Shown here one piece after another: positions 34,353 to 43,281 of a DNA stretch of 64,000 nucleotides (positions within the stretch are counted from its first letter, which is position 1; each line of letters begins with the position of its first letter). A program made the position numbers and the translations under genes. The DNA is taken from assembly GCF_004564375.1 (NCBI RefSeq), contig NZ_CP038267.1:1242501-1306500 (forward strand), given 5' to 3'. The notes below the pieces were generated by a model. That model saw only the letters and a list, made by a program, of their open reading frames with translations, was not told where the DNA came from and ran no database searches. The stretch is from Nocardioides euryhalodurans (GTDB taxonomy: Bacteria > Actinomycetota > Actinomycetes > Propionibacteriales > Nocardioidaceae).

Positions 34353-36064
34353 ACCCAGCAGGACGTGGCGCGAACGACGAGCTCGTGAACCTTGCACTCA
34401 TCGGGCTGGTGGCGGCGTGCGCTCTGGCGCTGGTGCTCCGCGCCGCTGCCACTGCCGCCGCGGTCGTGACGGGCGCGGCCACACCTGAGGGTGGGATCGC
34501 GAGCGGACTGCGCGTGCTCGCCGATCCGAGCCGACCGGCGCGGGCGTTCGAGGCGCCCGGGTTGTCGGCGATCGCGTACTGGAGCGTGGTGTCGCTGCTC
34601 ATCGGCGTCGTCGCAGGGATGGTCGGGTGCGTGTGTCGAGTGGTGGCTCGGCTCCGCCACCGGACTGCTCGAGATCCCCACCGGATCCAGGGCACGGCAA
34701 CAGCGCGGGACATCGATGCGACCGCGTCGAAGAAGGCCCTGGTACGACGCGCCGCCTCCCTCCGTCCCTCGATCCGCCACCCTCGCGCTAACGATGTCGG
34801 CTACCTGATCGGGCGCAGCTGCCGTCGTGAGATCTGGGCCTCGGTCGAGGACTCGATCCTGGTGATCGGTCCACCACGTTCCGGCAAGGGACTCCACCTC
34901 GTCATCAATGCCATCCTCGACGCGCCTGGCGCCGTCGCCACCACCTCCACACGGCCAGACAACATCGCCGCCACCATCGGCGCCCGGCGGGAACGCGGGC
35001 CGGTCGCCGTCTTCGATCCGCAGCACCTCACTGCGGGCCTGTCCGTCGTCGACAGGTGTGGCGTTCGATGGTCGCCAATCCGCGGCTGCGAGCAGCCCCT
35101 GACCGCGATGATCCGCGCTTCAGGCCTGGCGTCGTCGACCGGACTCTCGTCCGGTGGCACGGAGTCCGGCGGCTTCTGGGAAGGCAAGGCCCGCTCTGCC
35201 CTTCAGGCGCTCCTCCACGCGGCCGCGCTCGAGAAGCTGCCGACGCGGGCCCTCTTCGAGTGGTCGCTGTCCGCCTCTGCCGCAACCGACGCCGTCGGCA
35301 TCCTCGCCAGTCACCCGCAAGCCGCAGCGGGATGGTCGGACTCGCTCGAGGGCATGATCAACTCCGACCCTCGCACCCGTGACTCCATATGGATGGCCGT
35401 CGCCCAAGCCCTCTCCTGCCTCGCCGACCCTGCCGTGCTTGACGCCGTCAGCCCCAAGGCCGGCGAGGCGTTCGACCCGCGTGACTTCCTCACCCAGAAC
35501 GGCACGCTCTACCTGCTCGCCACGGGAGGTGGTGCTGGAGCCTCGTGGCCGCTCGTCGCCGCGTTCATGGAAGACCTCACGGAGGTCGCACGCCACCTTG
35601 CCGCCTGCTCACCCGGCTCACGCCTGGACCCTCCCGTGCTCATGGCACTCGACGAGATCGGCAACCTCGCGCCGCTTCCCTCGCTCCCGGTCCTCATGGC
35701 CGAGGGAGGCGGGACCGGGATCACGACAATGCCCGTCCTCCAATCTCTGGCTCAGGCGCGCAACAAGTGGGGCGACCATGCGGCCAGCACCATCTGGGAC
35801 GCCTCGATCGTCAAGGTCATTTTCGGGGGCTCCTCAGCCTCGAAGGACCTGCAAGAGCTGTCGGTGCTGATCGGGGAGCGCGACGAGCACTCCTACACAG
35901 TGAGCATCGGCGACTACGGACAACGCTCGCTCCAGCGGTCGAGCCGGCGGGTCGCGGTCCTGCCGCCGGAGCGAACCCGCACGCTTCCCTTCGGTACCGG
36001 ACTCGTGCTGCTCCGAAGCGCCCCACCGATCGTTACCGACCTCCGCCGCTGGACGGCTCGGTAG
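34349..36064 (+). CDS. VirD4/TraG-like type IV coupling protein
   Basis: A 571-residue protein with a GTG start. Two membrane helices (about 14-40 and 74-98) precede the cytoplasmic motor: Walker A GPPRSGKG (174-181), TTSTRPDN after strand 2, Walker B LMALDEIGNLAPLPSLP (mid-C-terminal), and QSLAQARNKWG. Coupling proteins recruit the relaxase-DNA complex to the transfer channel. It is the last gene of the transfer operon in this strand run; the next gene is on the opposite strand. Confidence 0.92.
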   Translation: MNPAGRGANDELVNLALIGLVAACALALVLRAAATAAAVVTGAATPEGGIASGLRVLADPSRPARAFEAPGLSAIAYWSVVSLLIGVVAGMVGCVCRVVARLRHRTARDPHRIQGTATARDIDATASKKALVRRAASLRPSIRHPRANDVGYLIGRSCRREIWASVEDSILVIGPPRSGKGLHLVINAILDAPGAVATTSTRPDNIAATIGARRERGPVAVFDPQHLTAGLSVVDRCGVRWSPIRGCEQPLTAMIRASGLASSTGLSSGGTESGGFWEGKARSALQALLHAAALEKLPTRALFEWSLSASAATDAVGILASHPQAAAGWSDSLEGMINSDPRTRDSIWMAVAQALSCLADPAVLDAVSPKAGEAFDPRDFLTQNGTLYLLATGGGAGASWPLVAAFMEDLTEVARHLAACSPGSRLDPPVLMALDEIGNLAPLPSLPVLMAEGGGTGITTMPVLQSLAQARNKWGDHAASTIWDASIVKVIFGGSSASKDLQELSVLIGERDEHSYTVSIGDYGQRSLQRSSRRVAVLPPERTRTLPFGTGLVLLRSAPPIVTDLRRWTAR

Positions 36065-36142
36065 GCAGTCGCCGGGCGCGTTCGTTCCGCCCAGTAAGCA
36101 TGAGCGGACCACCCGGCCCGGCGCGAGGATGTAGCGCGGAGG

Positions 36143-38557
36143 TTACTCGCGACTGATGTTCAGAACGAGGGTGCTGTTCGGGTCCGCCATGAAGGTGTCG
36201 AATGCCTCGAGGCTGTCGAACAGCGGGGTGCCGGCGAAATGGTCGGCGATGGCTGCGAGCGCGTTTAGGCCCGCATCCGGGTCAATGTCCCGCCCTGCCT
36301 CGAGATGCGCACCTAAGCCGGCGGTGATGTTCTCCAGCGCCGGCAGGACGTACTCGGTGAAGGCGACGTGGTGCTGTCGGCCGAGTGCGGCCAGCTCTTC
36401 GCATTCGACCGCGCAGGCGAGTTCGAGGTCGGCGGTGTCGGTGAGCAGCGCTTCGTAGGCGTCGTCCCACCTGGGGTCGGGATCGCGACCGAGGATGGCG
36501 ACCCGGATGCCGTAGGTGACGAGCTTGCCGCCGTATTGGCCGACGAACCCGCCGACGAGTGCAGCGACTTCAGCGTCGGGGATGGCGTTGCGGGCGATGG
36601 CGGTGCAGATCCAGGTGATTGCGGACTGGATGACGGCCTCGCCGGTGGCTTCCGCTGCCTCGGCCGCCGTCAGGCGCCCAGTCGCCAGGCCGTGGGCGAT
36701 GGCGGCGATTTCGATCGCCGCTTGTGCGATAGCGGGGCCATGGTCGCCGTTCGCCCAGGAGTCGTGAATGCGGTTGGTGGAGCCGCCTGCGACGGCCTTC
36801 TCGCCGGCTACTTGGAGGTAGGTGCCGGCTGCGGCGGCCACGGTTGTTGCGGCGCTCGTGCGGGCGCCTGCGACGCCGGCCTGGACCCAGTTGAACCCGT
36901 CGAATGTGCCTTCGGTGACGAGGTGGGTTGTCAGGTCGGTGGCTAGGGACGTCACCATGGCGGTTCCACCGGCAGTGACCGCGGCTGTGACGGTCCGGCG
37001 CAGCTGGATGTCGTGGGCAAGTTGTTGAAGGTAGCCCTGGGGGTCGTTGGCTGCCTCAGTGAGTTTCCCTGTGGCGATGGGGTCTGAGGCGACGCCGTCG
37101 ACGGAGATCCTGTCGGTGAGCCGTTCGCGGGCGTCGTAGTAGCGGTCCTTGAAGATGTTGCCCTCGGGCCTGTTGAGGATGTCGTCGAACTTCTTGTCGA
37201 CGCTTGGAGTGTGCTCAGTCGGAACCAGCAGGTCCTTACCGTCGTACTTGCTGTCAGTGACGCCGTTCTTCAGATATGCACGCTGGTACGGCGACTCGAC
37301 GACCTTCGCCTGGACCTCACGGACGACCTTGCCGTCCGGTGACTGAATGACGATGTCCGCAGCATCGGCGGGCCGGCCGAGCCACTCGGTCACGTAGGCC
37401 CGATGCGCCGAGTCCTTGCCGAGTGCATCGAGGTTGAACCCCAGCTCATGCAGCCACTCGAAGTGAAACCCCTCCCGGACGCGCTGATGCGAGTTCCCGC
37501 ACCGCTTGGCGAGGCGCTGAACGTACTCGGACTGCTCCGCCAGGTATGCCAGCTGCTTGCGCTGCTGGGTGGTGTTGATGACCCCGGCCACCCAGGGGAT
37601 GGCGGACGCAGCGTCGGCACCCGGGTTCCGGTCGCGGGCGTAGCGGGACAAAACGTGGCGAGCAGCATCCAGCGTCGGGCGTTGGCTGTCGTCCTCCCCG
37701 GGCCTTTTCGGCTGTGGGGCGGCGACGGAGGCGGCAACGACCGCCGCCGTGGTCTGCGCCAAGCCGGCGAGCTCGGCGACCAAGAGCCGGTCATGTTGAG
37801 CGTACGTGCCGTACTCGGTGCTTGTGTCGACCAAGGCACGAAGAGCGGGAAGACGGTTGAGGCCGAGGTCGACCAGGTTCGTCAACGTGTGCGCCGCTTC
37901 CTCAGCCCGTTCGCTCGCGAAGAGCAGACGTTCGAGGTTCAGGTCTTCGAGCAGTTCGGATCGACGGTCAGCGACTTCGAGAAGCTTCTGACGGCGCTCT
38001 TGTTCGATCTTCGCTTCGTAGTCGGCTTGGTCTGCCCTCCAAGCCCAGGTCAGACCCGCTACCGCGGCAGCGCTGAGACCGCCAAAGATGAGCGTCTTCC
38101 GGTTCTTGCTCAGGTTCCGGTTGGTCTGACGCAAGAACACTGCGATCTGGGGACGCGCAACTCGACTTCTGGCCACGCCCTTTGCCCAGTACTCGGCCAC
38201 ATTCCCCGACCAGCCTCCTGGCAGAACTCGGATCACTGAGGTGACCAGCTTCGGGTTCGTGGAAACGGTTTGGATACCGAGCATCAGCGCCGCATGCAGA
38301 ACTCGACCCGTGCTGCCATCGACCAGGTCCACGACCACGGCTTCAGCTGTCTCACGGGCCCCGGCCTCGACTTCGTCGAGCTCGGGCACGGCTTCGCTCG
38401 TGGGCAGTTCTTCTAGGGTCACCTCGTGCAGTTCCGCGAATGCGTGCGCGAACGGCTTTAGGAACTTCTCGAACGCATCTGTGCTGACCGCATCCAGGGC
38501 AGCGGTGGCATCGCGGTAACGCTGCGCGAGCGCCGAGCTCTCGTCGGGTGCAGTCAC
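36143..38557 (-). CDS. 804-residue protein with D...QxK nuclease-like motif and hydrophobic C-terminal half
   Basis: GTG start. One membrane helix at about 156-173 follows a soluble N-terminus, then a coiled region (182-222). Around 360-420 there is a compact block: REGFHFEWLHELGFNLDALG, then ADIVI with D401 and REVQAK with E414, Q416 and K418. This is spaced like the Mrr-type D...QxK variant of the PD-(D/E)xK nuclease fold. The C-terminal half (about 500-680) is very Ala-rich with several hydrophobic stretches. It stands alone, opposite to its neighbours, between the coupling protein and ssb. Function unknown; a nuclease-type defence or competition protein is inferred. Confidence 0.78.
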   Translation of the reverse strand: MTAPDESSALAQRYRDATAALDAVSTDAFEKFLKPFAHAFAELHEVTLEELPTSEAVPELDEVEAGARETAEAVVVDLVDGSTGRVLHAALMLGIQTVSTNPKLVTSVIRVLPGGWSGNVAEYWAKGVARSRVARPQIAVFLRQTNRNLSKNRKTLIFGGLSAAAVAGLTWAWRADQADYEAKIEQERRQKLLEVADRRSELLEDLNLERLLFASERAEEAAHTLTNLVDLGLNRLPALRALVDTSTEYGTYAQHDRLLVAELAGLAQTTAAVVAASVAAPQPKRPGEDDSQRPTLDAARHVLSRYARDRNPGADAASAIPWVAGVINTTQQRKQLAYLAEQSEYVQRLAKRCGNSHQRVREGFHFEWLHELGFNLDALGKDSAHRAYVTEWLGRPADAADIVIQSPDGKVVREVQAKVVESPYQRAYLKNGVTDSKYDGKDLLVPTEHTPSVDKKFDDILNRPEGNIFKDRYYDARERLTDRISVDGVASDPIATGKLTEAANDPQGYLQQLAHDIQLRRTVTAAVTAGGTAMVTSLATDLTTHLVTEGTFDGFNWVQAGVAGARTSAATTVAAAAGTYLQVAGEKAVAGGSTNRIHDSWANGDHGPAIAQAAIEIAAIAHGLATGRLTAAEAAEATGEAVIQSAITWICTAIARNAIPDAEVAALVGGFVGQYGGKLVTYGIRVAILGRDPDPRWDDAYEALLTDTADLELACAVECEELAALGRQHHVAFTEYVLPALENITAGLGAHLEAGRDIDPDAGLNALAAIADHFAGTPLFDSLEAFDTFMADPNSTLVLNISRE

Positions 38558-38774
38558 CTACTCAAGGTAGCCGTAACCGGCGACACATCCGCGAAATAGC
38601 ACCTTCCTCTCACAGCCAATCGATAGGCCCCACGACACGTGTGCCTTTCGCCCCTCGCCAGGCCCGGACTGGGGCAACGCCCATCGCGTCGAGTCCCGCG
38701 GGCATCGGGTTCGCCGGCGCACCTAACTCCTGAAAGCGCCGTCACCCTGGCGACAACGAGATCAGGAGAGACAC

Positions 38775-39188
38775 ATGTCCATCCCCACCCAGATGAGCCT
38801 GGTCGGCTTCGTCGCGTCCGCGCCGGAGCTTCACTTCACCAAGCAAGGCGCCGAGTGTTGCCGTCTGCGTGTCGGCATCGAGCAGTGGCGCAAAGAGCTC
38901 GACGGCAGCTTCACAAAGATGGACCCCACCTTCCACGACATGGTCGCCTTCGAGAGCACCGCCCGTGAGACCTACGCCCGCTTCCGCAAGGGCGACTGCT
39001 TCGTCGCCAGCGGCTACGTCCACGAATACGAGGTCGACGGCCGCGAGGGCAGCGTCATCAAGGAGGAGTTCGTCGCTCGCAAGATCGGCCACAACGCCAA
39101 CAAGACCGAGTACGTCGTCCAGCGCGGCCGGCATGCCGCCGATCGGTCTCTGACAGCTGTCCCGCAGCCGCCCGCCGTCGGCCTCTGA
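38775..39188 (+). CDS. ssb: Single-stranded DNA-binding protein, element-encoded
   Basis: A 137-residue OB-fold protein (SLVGFVASAPELHFTKQGAECCRLRVGI, given by its ends SLVGFV and CRLRVGI; FHDMVAFESTARET; GDCFVASGYVHEYEVDGREG). It starts at an ATG behind CAGGAGAG. The chromosomal-type acidic C-terminal tip (DDDIPF-like) is absent, which is common for element SSBs. It would coat single-stranded transfer DNA in the recipient. Confidence 0.88.
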   Translation: MSIPTQMSLVGFVASAPELHFTKQGAECCRLRVGIEQWRKELDGSFTKMDPTFHDMVAFESTARETYARFRKGDCFVASGYVHEYEVDGREGSVIKEEFVARKIGHNANKTEYVVQRGRHAADRSLTAVPQPPAVGL

Positions 39189-39200
39189 CCGGACCCTGCG

Positions 39201-39737
39201 ATGAGTCCGTTCCCGGACGAGCCGGACGACGGTGATGCCTGGCGCCGCGTGACCGACATGCTCGAACGCCCACCGGCCCCGATCAACTGGAACCTACTCG
39301 ACGCCGACCAGGCGGAGAGCGAGTGGCAGGACCTGGACCAGTGGGTGAAGTGGCTCAAGAGCACGTTCGGTCTGCCGCCGAACATCCTGCCGCCGTACTG
39401 GCACCGCCACGACGAGCTCGTCTGGGAGCTCTCGGCGCTTCACTGCCACTGGCTGAGCTGCTATCACGAGTCAGCGTCGCCCTCGGCTCCCATCGGGTGG
39501 ATGCGGGAGTTCTCCGACGCCCGCTACCGGCTGCGGGACTGGGTCTCGATCTGCGGCACGCGGCTCGACCGAGACCGCCCGACGCGGCAGACGACGTGGC
39601 CGGGCGAATCGCCGGCCACGGCCGCGACCGAGGTCGAGATCCGGCATCGCGACGAGGACTTTGCCGAGTTCGTTCGAGAGGACGTCCTACGGCGACGCCG
39701 AATCGCGGCCATCGCCAACCAGCAACTCATCGGCTAA
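39201..39737 (+). CDS. DUF4913-type protein
   Basis: A 178-residue protein starting 12 bases after ssb. The Trp-rich block WQDLDQWVKWLKSTFGLPPNILPPYWHRH (ends WQDLDQW and PPYWHRH) followed by ELVWELSALHCHW is the signature I associate with DUF4913 proteins of actinobacterial mobile elements. The C-terminus is charged. Molecular function is unknown; it travels with replication and transfer genes. Confidence 0.82.
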   Translation: MSPFPDEPDDGDAWRRVTDMLERPPAPINWNLLDADQAESEWQDLDQWVKWLKSTFGLPPNILPPYWHRHDELVWELSALHCHWLSCYHESASPSAPIGWMREFSDARYRLRDWVSICGTRLDRDRPTRQTTWPGESPATAATEVEIRHRDEDFAEFVREDVLRRRRIAAIANQQLIG

Positions 39738-39858
39738 GCCACGAGCGCGCCATGGCCGGCTGCGCCTCGGACTCATCCACAGAAGTCCGAGCAGGCCTCC
39801 CCCGACGGCGGTTGCCAGCACAGGGTCGGACTCCGACGACCTACTGAAAGGACCGACG

Positions 39859-40158
39859 ATGCTTCTCCCGCACGCACAGACGCTCGCGCAGGCGAGGTCC
39901 TACGTCGCCGCCCTGGCCGACAGCGCACTGACCCTCGATGCTTCCTCCGCGTACGAGCGCGTCCTGCTCGAACTCGATCGCGTGCATGGGGACGACTGCC
40001 CGGCACTCGACAGCGAGGACCTGACCGACGACGGCGACATCCCGCTCGCCGTCGCGAGCAGCGCGATCGAGGAACTCGAGACCCACGGCATCGACCCCCT
40101 GGCGGTCGAGCTGATCCTCGCGATGCTCGTCGAAGCACACGATCTGGACATCGGCTGA
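39859..40158 (+). CDS. Small acidic hypothetical protein
   Basis: A 99-residue acidic protein. ATG 39859 is chosen because GAAAGGACCGACG precedes it. Mostly helical (TLAQARSYVAALADSALTL, PLAVASSAIEELETHGIDPLAVELI with ends named only). No known domain. Its TGA shares a base with the next ATG, indicating coupling. Confidence 0.7.
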   Translation: MLLPHAQTLAQARSYVAALADSALTLDASSAYERVLLELDRVHGDDCPALDSEDLTDDGDIPLAVASSAIEELETHGIDPLAVELILAMLVEAHDLDIG

Positions 40159-41468
40159 TGTACGGCGAGAACGGGTCCCAGATGCGCACGGAACTGGCTG
40201 CACTGCTTCGCCAGCACCGGATCATGCGCCGCCTCGCCGAGGACTCGTCCGCTGAGCGGGCCTCGGCGGGCCGACAGATCCTACGATTCCGACAGACCGT
40301 TCTCGTCTGGTGCGCGCAAGCGATAGGAGTGGCGCGGCCCCTGACCTTTCCAAACGTCCCGCAGAAGCCGGCCGACCCCTTCCGCGCCGCGAGCGACCAT
40401 GGCGCCGCAGTAGCTGAACTCGCTCGAGCCCTGGGGGCGGCTCGCGATCAAGCGACGACGCGGCCAGCCTCAAGCGCGGATCTCACGACCCCGAACTCGA
40501 ACAACGTCGTCGAGCACTGGCGCCTCGCAGCACGAGCTGCAGCACTCGCCGAGCACGACACCGCGCCCGACCAGGCGATCCACCTCACCGCAGCACAGGC
40601 GCGAACGATCGCAGGAGACGTCGCGGCGATCAGCGAGGCACTCGTCGTACTCGACCGCAGGTATCGCAACACCCCCGACTGGGAGTCCATTGCCGGGTGC
40701 GATCGGCTCGGCTGGGCAGCACTGGCCACGGCCCTGGACGTCAGCCTCGGCCAGCCCGACTACACCGTCGACCAGACCGGCTGGCGCCCCCGGACCAAAC
40801 CCATCGGAGGGCCAGCCAAACCCGGTGTGCTCGGCGTCCTCCAAGCCGAGCACAACCTCCTCGTGAGACTGGCATCATTCCCCGATGCCATGAACCTGCG
40901 CCTGGTCGTCGACTCGCAGCGACTGCTCAGCGCAGGACTCGTGCCGTACGCCGAGCGGATCGACCCGAACCTCGCTGGGCAGTGGGGTGCCCGTGCAGAG
41001 ACCTACTCGCGCATCCAGCGCGAACTCCGCAACATCGGAGGGCGGCTCGGCAACGGCACGGCTGCCGCGGGCGAGGCCGCGAACGCCGTGGGCCGATTGA
41101 GGGCCCTGCACCCCGATACGGTCATCGAACCGAGGATGCTGCGAGGCTTCCAGACGCTCTTCCATCGAGTCGATTCGCGCATCATGGACATCCTCGAATC
41201 CGGAGTCGAGCGAGGGGCCTTCGTCCAGCGCGTGACCGTCCCCCGGCTGGTCAGCGGCGACGGACGCCTCGTCCACCCGGTCCGCGAACGATTCGTCCCC
41301 GTCGCCCGAGCCGCTGATCTCGAGGTCATCCAAACAGCGCGCGAGCACCTACGACCACCGGATGAGCCCACCGTCTCGTCGGCTGGCACCAGCCGGGCCG
41401 ACCTCCACGCGGCCCTCGTCCACCGCCCACCCGCAAAGGCGTCGCGCCGCGACACCCCGCGTCTATGA
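40158..41468 (+). CDS. Hypothetical element protein, Ala/Arg-rich, helical
   Basis: A 436-residue protein whose ATG overlaps the upstream stop (TGATG). It is predicted to be almost entirely helical, with an N-terminal Arg-rich segment (LLRQHRIMRRLAEDSSAERAS) and a C-terminal basic tail. No relaxase motif (three-His or catalytic Tyr signature), helicase motif or membrane helix was found. It is the last plus-strand gene before the integration module. Possibly a DNA-associated accessory protein, but this is only inferred. Confidence 0.72.
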   Translation: MYGENGSQMRTELAALLRQHRIMRRLAEDSSAERASAGRQILRFRQTVLVWCAQAIGVARPLTFPNVPQKPADPFRAASDHGAAVAELARALGAARDQATTRPASSADLTTPNSNNVVEHWRLAARAAALAEHDTAPDQAIHLTAAQARTIAGDVAAISEALVVLDRRYRNTPDWESIAGCDRLGWAALATALDVSLGQPDYTVDQTGWRPRTKPIGGPAKPGVLGVLQAEHNLLVRLASFPDAMNLRLVVDSQRLLSAGLVPYAERIDPNLAGQWGARAETYSRIQRELRNIGGRLGNGTAAAGEAANAVGRLRALHPDTVIEPRMLRGFQTLFHRVDSRIMDILESGVERGAFVQRVTVPRLVSGDGRLVHPVRERFVPVARAADLEVIQTAREHLRPPDEPTVSSAGTSRADLHAALVHRPPAKASRRDTPRL

Positions 41469-41511
41469 GTTGACCGCAGGAAACACGGCCACCCAGGTGA
41501 CCACGGCACGG

Positions 41512-42708
41512 CTACCTCAGACCGTCATCGCGCTTAGGTGCCAGCGACTCAAGGATCTCGGCTGTCACGGGGTCCACCGCCTCGTCCGGCTCTATGTAGT
41601 GCTCCTTGGTGATCTTCGACGAGCTGTGGCCCAGCAGTTCTGCTGCCAGGTCCGGACCGCTGGCCCTGTCAAGCACGGTCGCAACGGTGCGACGGAACGC
41701 ATGCGGCGTGACGCCCTCGATGCCAGCATCCGACAAGACCGCACGGAGGCGGCGACGGACGTTATTGGTCGTCAGCGGCGTCTCGTTACGCGTGAAGAAC
41801 AGCAGGTGCTCGGGGTCCTCGTGTCCGATCAGCACCAACCGCTGCCGAATGACCTCAGCCACGAAACTCGGCACCGAGACCACCCGCGTCGACTTCTGGG
41901 TCTTCGGGTGCGGCTGCCGGTAGGTGGGCTTGCCGGCCGGCGACACGATGGTGCCGCAGATCCGCACCGTCGCCGGCGAGACCGTGACATCGACGTCGCA
42001 CCGCCTGATCGCCAGAACCTCCCCGATCCGCGCGGACGTGCCCAGCATGACCTCGATGATCTGCTCCAACTGGCCGTCTGGCGGTGGACCCGGCGTTCCC
42101 GGGGCACGGCGCCAGCTGCGCACCGCCGCCCGGATAGCCTCGACCTGGTCCAGAGTCAGGGCCATCGTCTCCGACGGCGGCTTGTGCATCCTGGCGATCC
42201 CGCGAACCGGGTTCTCCTTCAAAGCGCCGTATCGGACAGCGAGGCCGAGCGCGAGGCTGAGCACCGTCCGGGCCTGCTTGGCGGTGCTGTAGCTCTTGGC
42301 GGCCGTGAGCTTCTTGATGAACTGATCGACCTTGCGGACATCGATCTCCCGCAGCGTGTAGTTCTCGAACGCGGGCATCACCAGCTGGCGCATGTTGCGC
42401 TCGTAGAGCGAACGGGTGCTCGGCGCAAGTTTGCCCACGACGTCGAGGTCGGCGAGCCAGACATCAACCAGTCGCCCGAAGGTGCTGTCAGCGGACAAGT
42501 CACGGGACCCCGCGGAGAAGTTGTCCCTGCGGGAGACCTTCAACTTCAGGGCGCGCTCGGCGGCCTTGCGCGAGTCCCCGGTGGCTTGGACCAGCCGGAG
42601 CTGGCCGTCGTCGTCGCGGAAACGCACGCGTGCCTTCACCTTCCCGTTCCCGGCCGGCAAGTACGTGAACTCGCCGAACGTGCCAACGGCGGTGCGTGGG
42701 CGTCCCAT
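41512..42708 (-). CDS. Tyrosine site-specific integrase
   Basis: A 398-residue protein with an N-terminal arm-binding region, a SAM-like core-binding domain (about 75-175) and a catalytic domain (about 185-375). Catalytic residues: R227 (SARIGEVL), H336 and R339 (PHAFRR), H361 (LLGHSS) and Y371 (EHYIEP). It recombines the element with the tRNA-fMet gene 0.4 kb away. Excisionase lies 6 bases upstream, on the same strand. Confidence 0.95.
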   Translation of the reverse strand: MGRPRTAVGTFGEFTYLPAGNGKVKARVRFRDDDGQLRLVQATGDSRKAAERALKLKVSRRDNFSAGSRDLSADSTFGRLVDVWLADLDVVGKLAPSTRSLYERNMRQLVMPAFENYTLREIDVRKVDQFIKKLTAAKSYSTAKQARTVLSLALGLAVRYGALKENPVRGIARMHKPPSETMALTLDQVEAIRAAVRSWRRAPGTPGPPPDGQLEQIIEVMLGTSARIGEVLAIRRCDVDVTVSPATVRICGTIVSPAGKPTYRQPHPKTQKSTRVVSVPSFVAEVIRQRLVLIGHEDPEHLLFFTRNETPLTTNNVRRRLRAVLSDAGIEGVTPHAFRRTVATVLDRASGPDLAAELLGHSSSKITKEHYIEPDEAVDPVTAEILESLAPKRDDGLR

Positions 42709-42714
42709 GTCAGG

Positions 42715-42945
42715 TCACCTGCCTTCCGGAGGTGCTCCCGGCCTGGATTCGCGATGTGCCTCGATCCACGCCTGGACGTCGCGCTGGGTGAACTTCACGT
42801 GGCGCCCCACCCGCACGCCACAGGGGCCTTTGCCGTCCACGCGCCAGTCGTAGATGGTCGTGACCGGTACGCCGAGGTACTCGGCAAGGTCCTCGATGCT
42901 CAGCAACGGGTCGAGCCCGCTGGTCGGTTCGAGCTGGGTCTTCAT
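42715..42945 (-). CDS. Excisionase-like helix-turn-helix protein
   Basis: A 76-residue protein. The ATG at 42945 is preferred to an upstream in-frame start that would add 19 Cys/Arg-rich residues. The sequence LLSIEDLAEYLGVPVTTIYDW followed by RVGRHVKFTQRDVQAWI is the MerR-like winged helix of AlpA/Xis recombination directionality factors (wing residues GPCGVRVG). It is probably co-transcribed with the integrase and favours excision. Confidence 0.88.
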   Translation of the reverse strand: MKTQLEPTSGLDPLLSIEDLAEYLGVPVTTIYDWRVDGKGPCGVRVGRHVKFTQRDVQAWIEAHRESRPGAPPEGR

Positions 42946-43086
42946 GCCAACTAGGTGGCCACACCGCCCCGAGCGGCTCCGAGACGTTCCGAGACAGTCC
43001 ATGTCGGCTGCTGGATTGTGCGGCGAGACGCACCTGCAGGACGGGTAGGTGATGACTTTCTGATGACCGAGTCAAGTTCAAAAGCT

Positions 43087-43122
43087 TTCAGGCTCGGTTC
43101 CCCAGAGGGAACCGAGCCTGAA
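43087..43122 (-). terminator. Perfect 16-bp inverted repeat beside the tRNA 3' end
   Basis: TTCAGGCTCGGTTCCC (43087-43102) pairs perfectly with GGGAACCGAGCCTGAA (43107-43122) around a CAGA loop, two bases downstream of the tRNA CCA end. It probably terminates tRNA transcription. On the tRNA strand it is followed by AGCTTTTGAA, a poor T tract. Because the att site should be in the tRNA, this hairpin belongs to the element side and could also serve as an integrase or excisionase arm site. Confidence 0.6.
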
Positions 43123-43124
43123 TT

Positions 43125-43201
43125 TGGTAGCGGGGGCAGGATTTGAACCTGCGACCTCTGGGTTATGAGCCCAGCGAGCTACCGAGCTGCTCCACCCCGC
43201 G
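43125..43201 (-). tRNA. tRNA-fMet (CAT), integration target
   Basis: A 77-base cloverleaf with encoded CCA (43125-43127). Anticodon CAT at 43165-43167. Initiator features: unpaired first base pair (C1 opposite U72) and three consecutive G-C pairs in the anticodon stem (CTGGG/CCCAG). The T loop reads GTTCAAATC. The 3' end faces the integrase, the usual orientation for elements that rebuild the tRNA on integration, so the sequence remains functional. Confidence 0.96.
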
Positions 43202-43213
43202 TCGGTGAACAGA

Positions 43214-43242
43214 ACCTTACGGCACGGGTCCGGCCCACCCAA
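43214..43242 (-). promoter_or_regulatory. Probable tRNA-fMet promoter
   Basis: On the minus strand, TTGGGT (43237-43242) and TAAGGT (43214-43219) lie 17 bases apart, with the tRNA 5' end 13 bases further on. Spacing fits a housekeeping sigma promoter; the -35 is only a partial match. Confidence 0.5.
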
Positions 43243-43281
43243 ATCGGGGGGCCGTGGCCTCCGTCACGGCGCCGGGCAGGC

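Larger units (their letters stand above)
1..43124. mobile_element. Integrative and conjugative element, integrase-proximal part; far end outside window
   Basis: The right boundary is placed at the 3' end of the tRNA-fMet gene, next to a minus-strand excisionase and tyrosine integrase. Inside are type IV secretion genes (coupling protein, VirB4-like ATPase, VirB6-like protein, NlpC/P60 hydrolase), primase-polymerase, ParB, SSB, an ArdC-like protein and a Tad pilus locus. Everything beyond the tRNA is chromosomal. I saw no second copy of the tRNA 3' end in the window, so the distal att site and any relaxase should lie left of position 1. The exact crossover point within the tRNA cannot be fixed without the second att copy. 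Confidence 0.85.

Noticed and set aside
40158..41468. Possible relaxase
   Set aside because: The 436-residue protein has no three-His cluster or N-terminal catalytic Tyr, and no helicase motifs.
41362..42954. Plus-strand frame over the integrase
   Set aside because: Antisense to a complete tyrosine recombinase with all catalytic residues.
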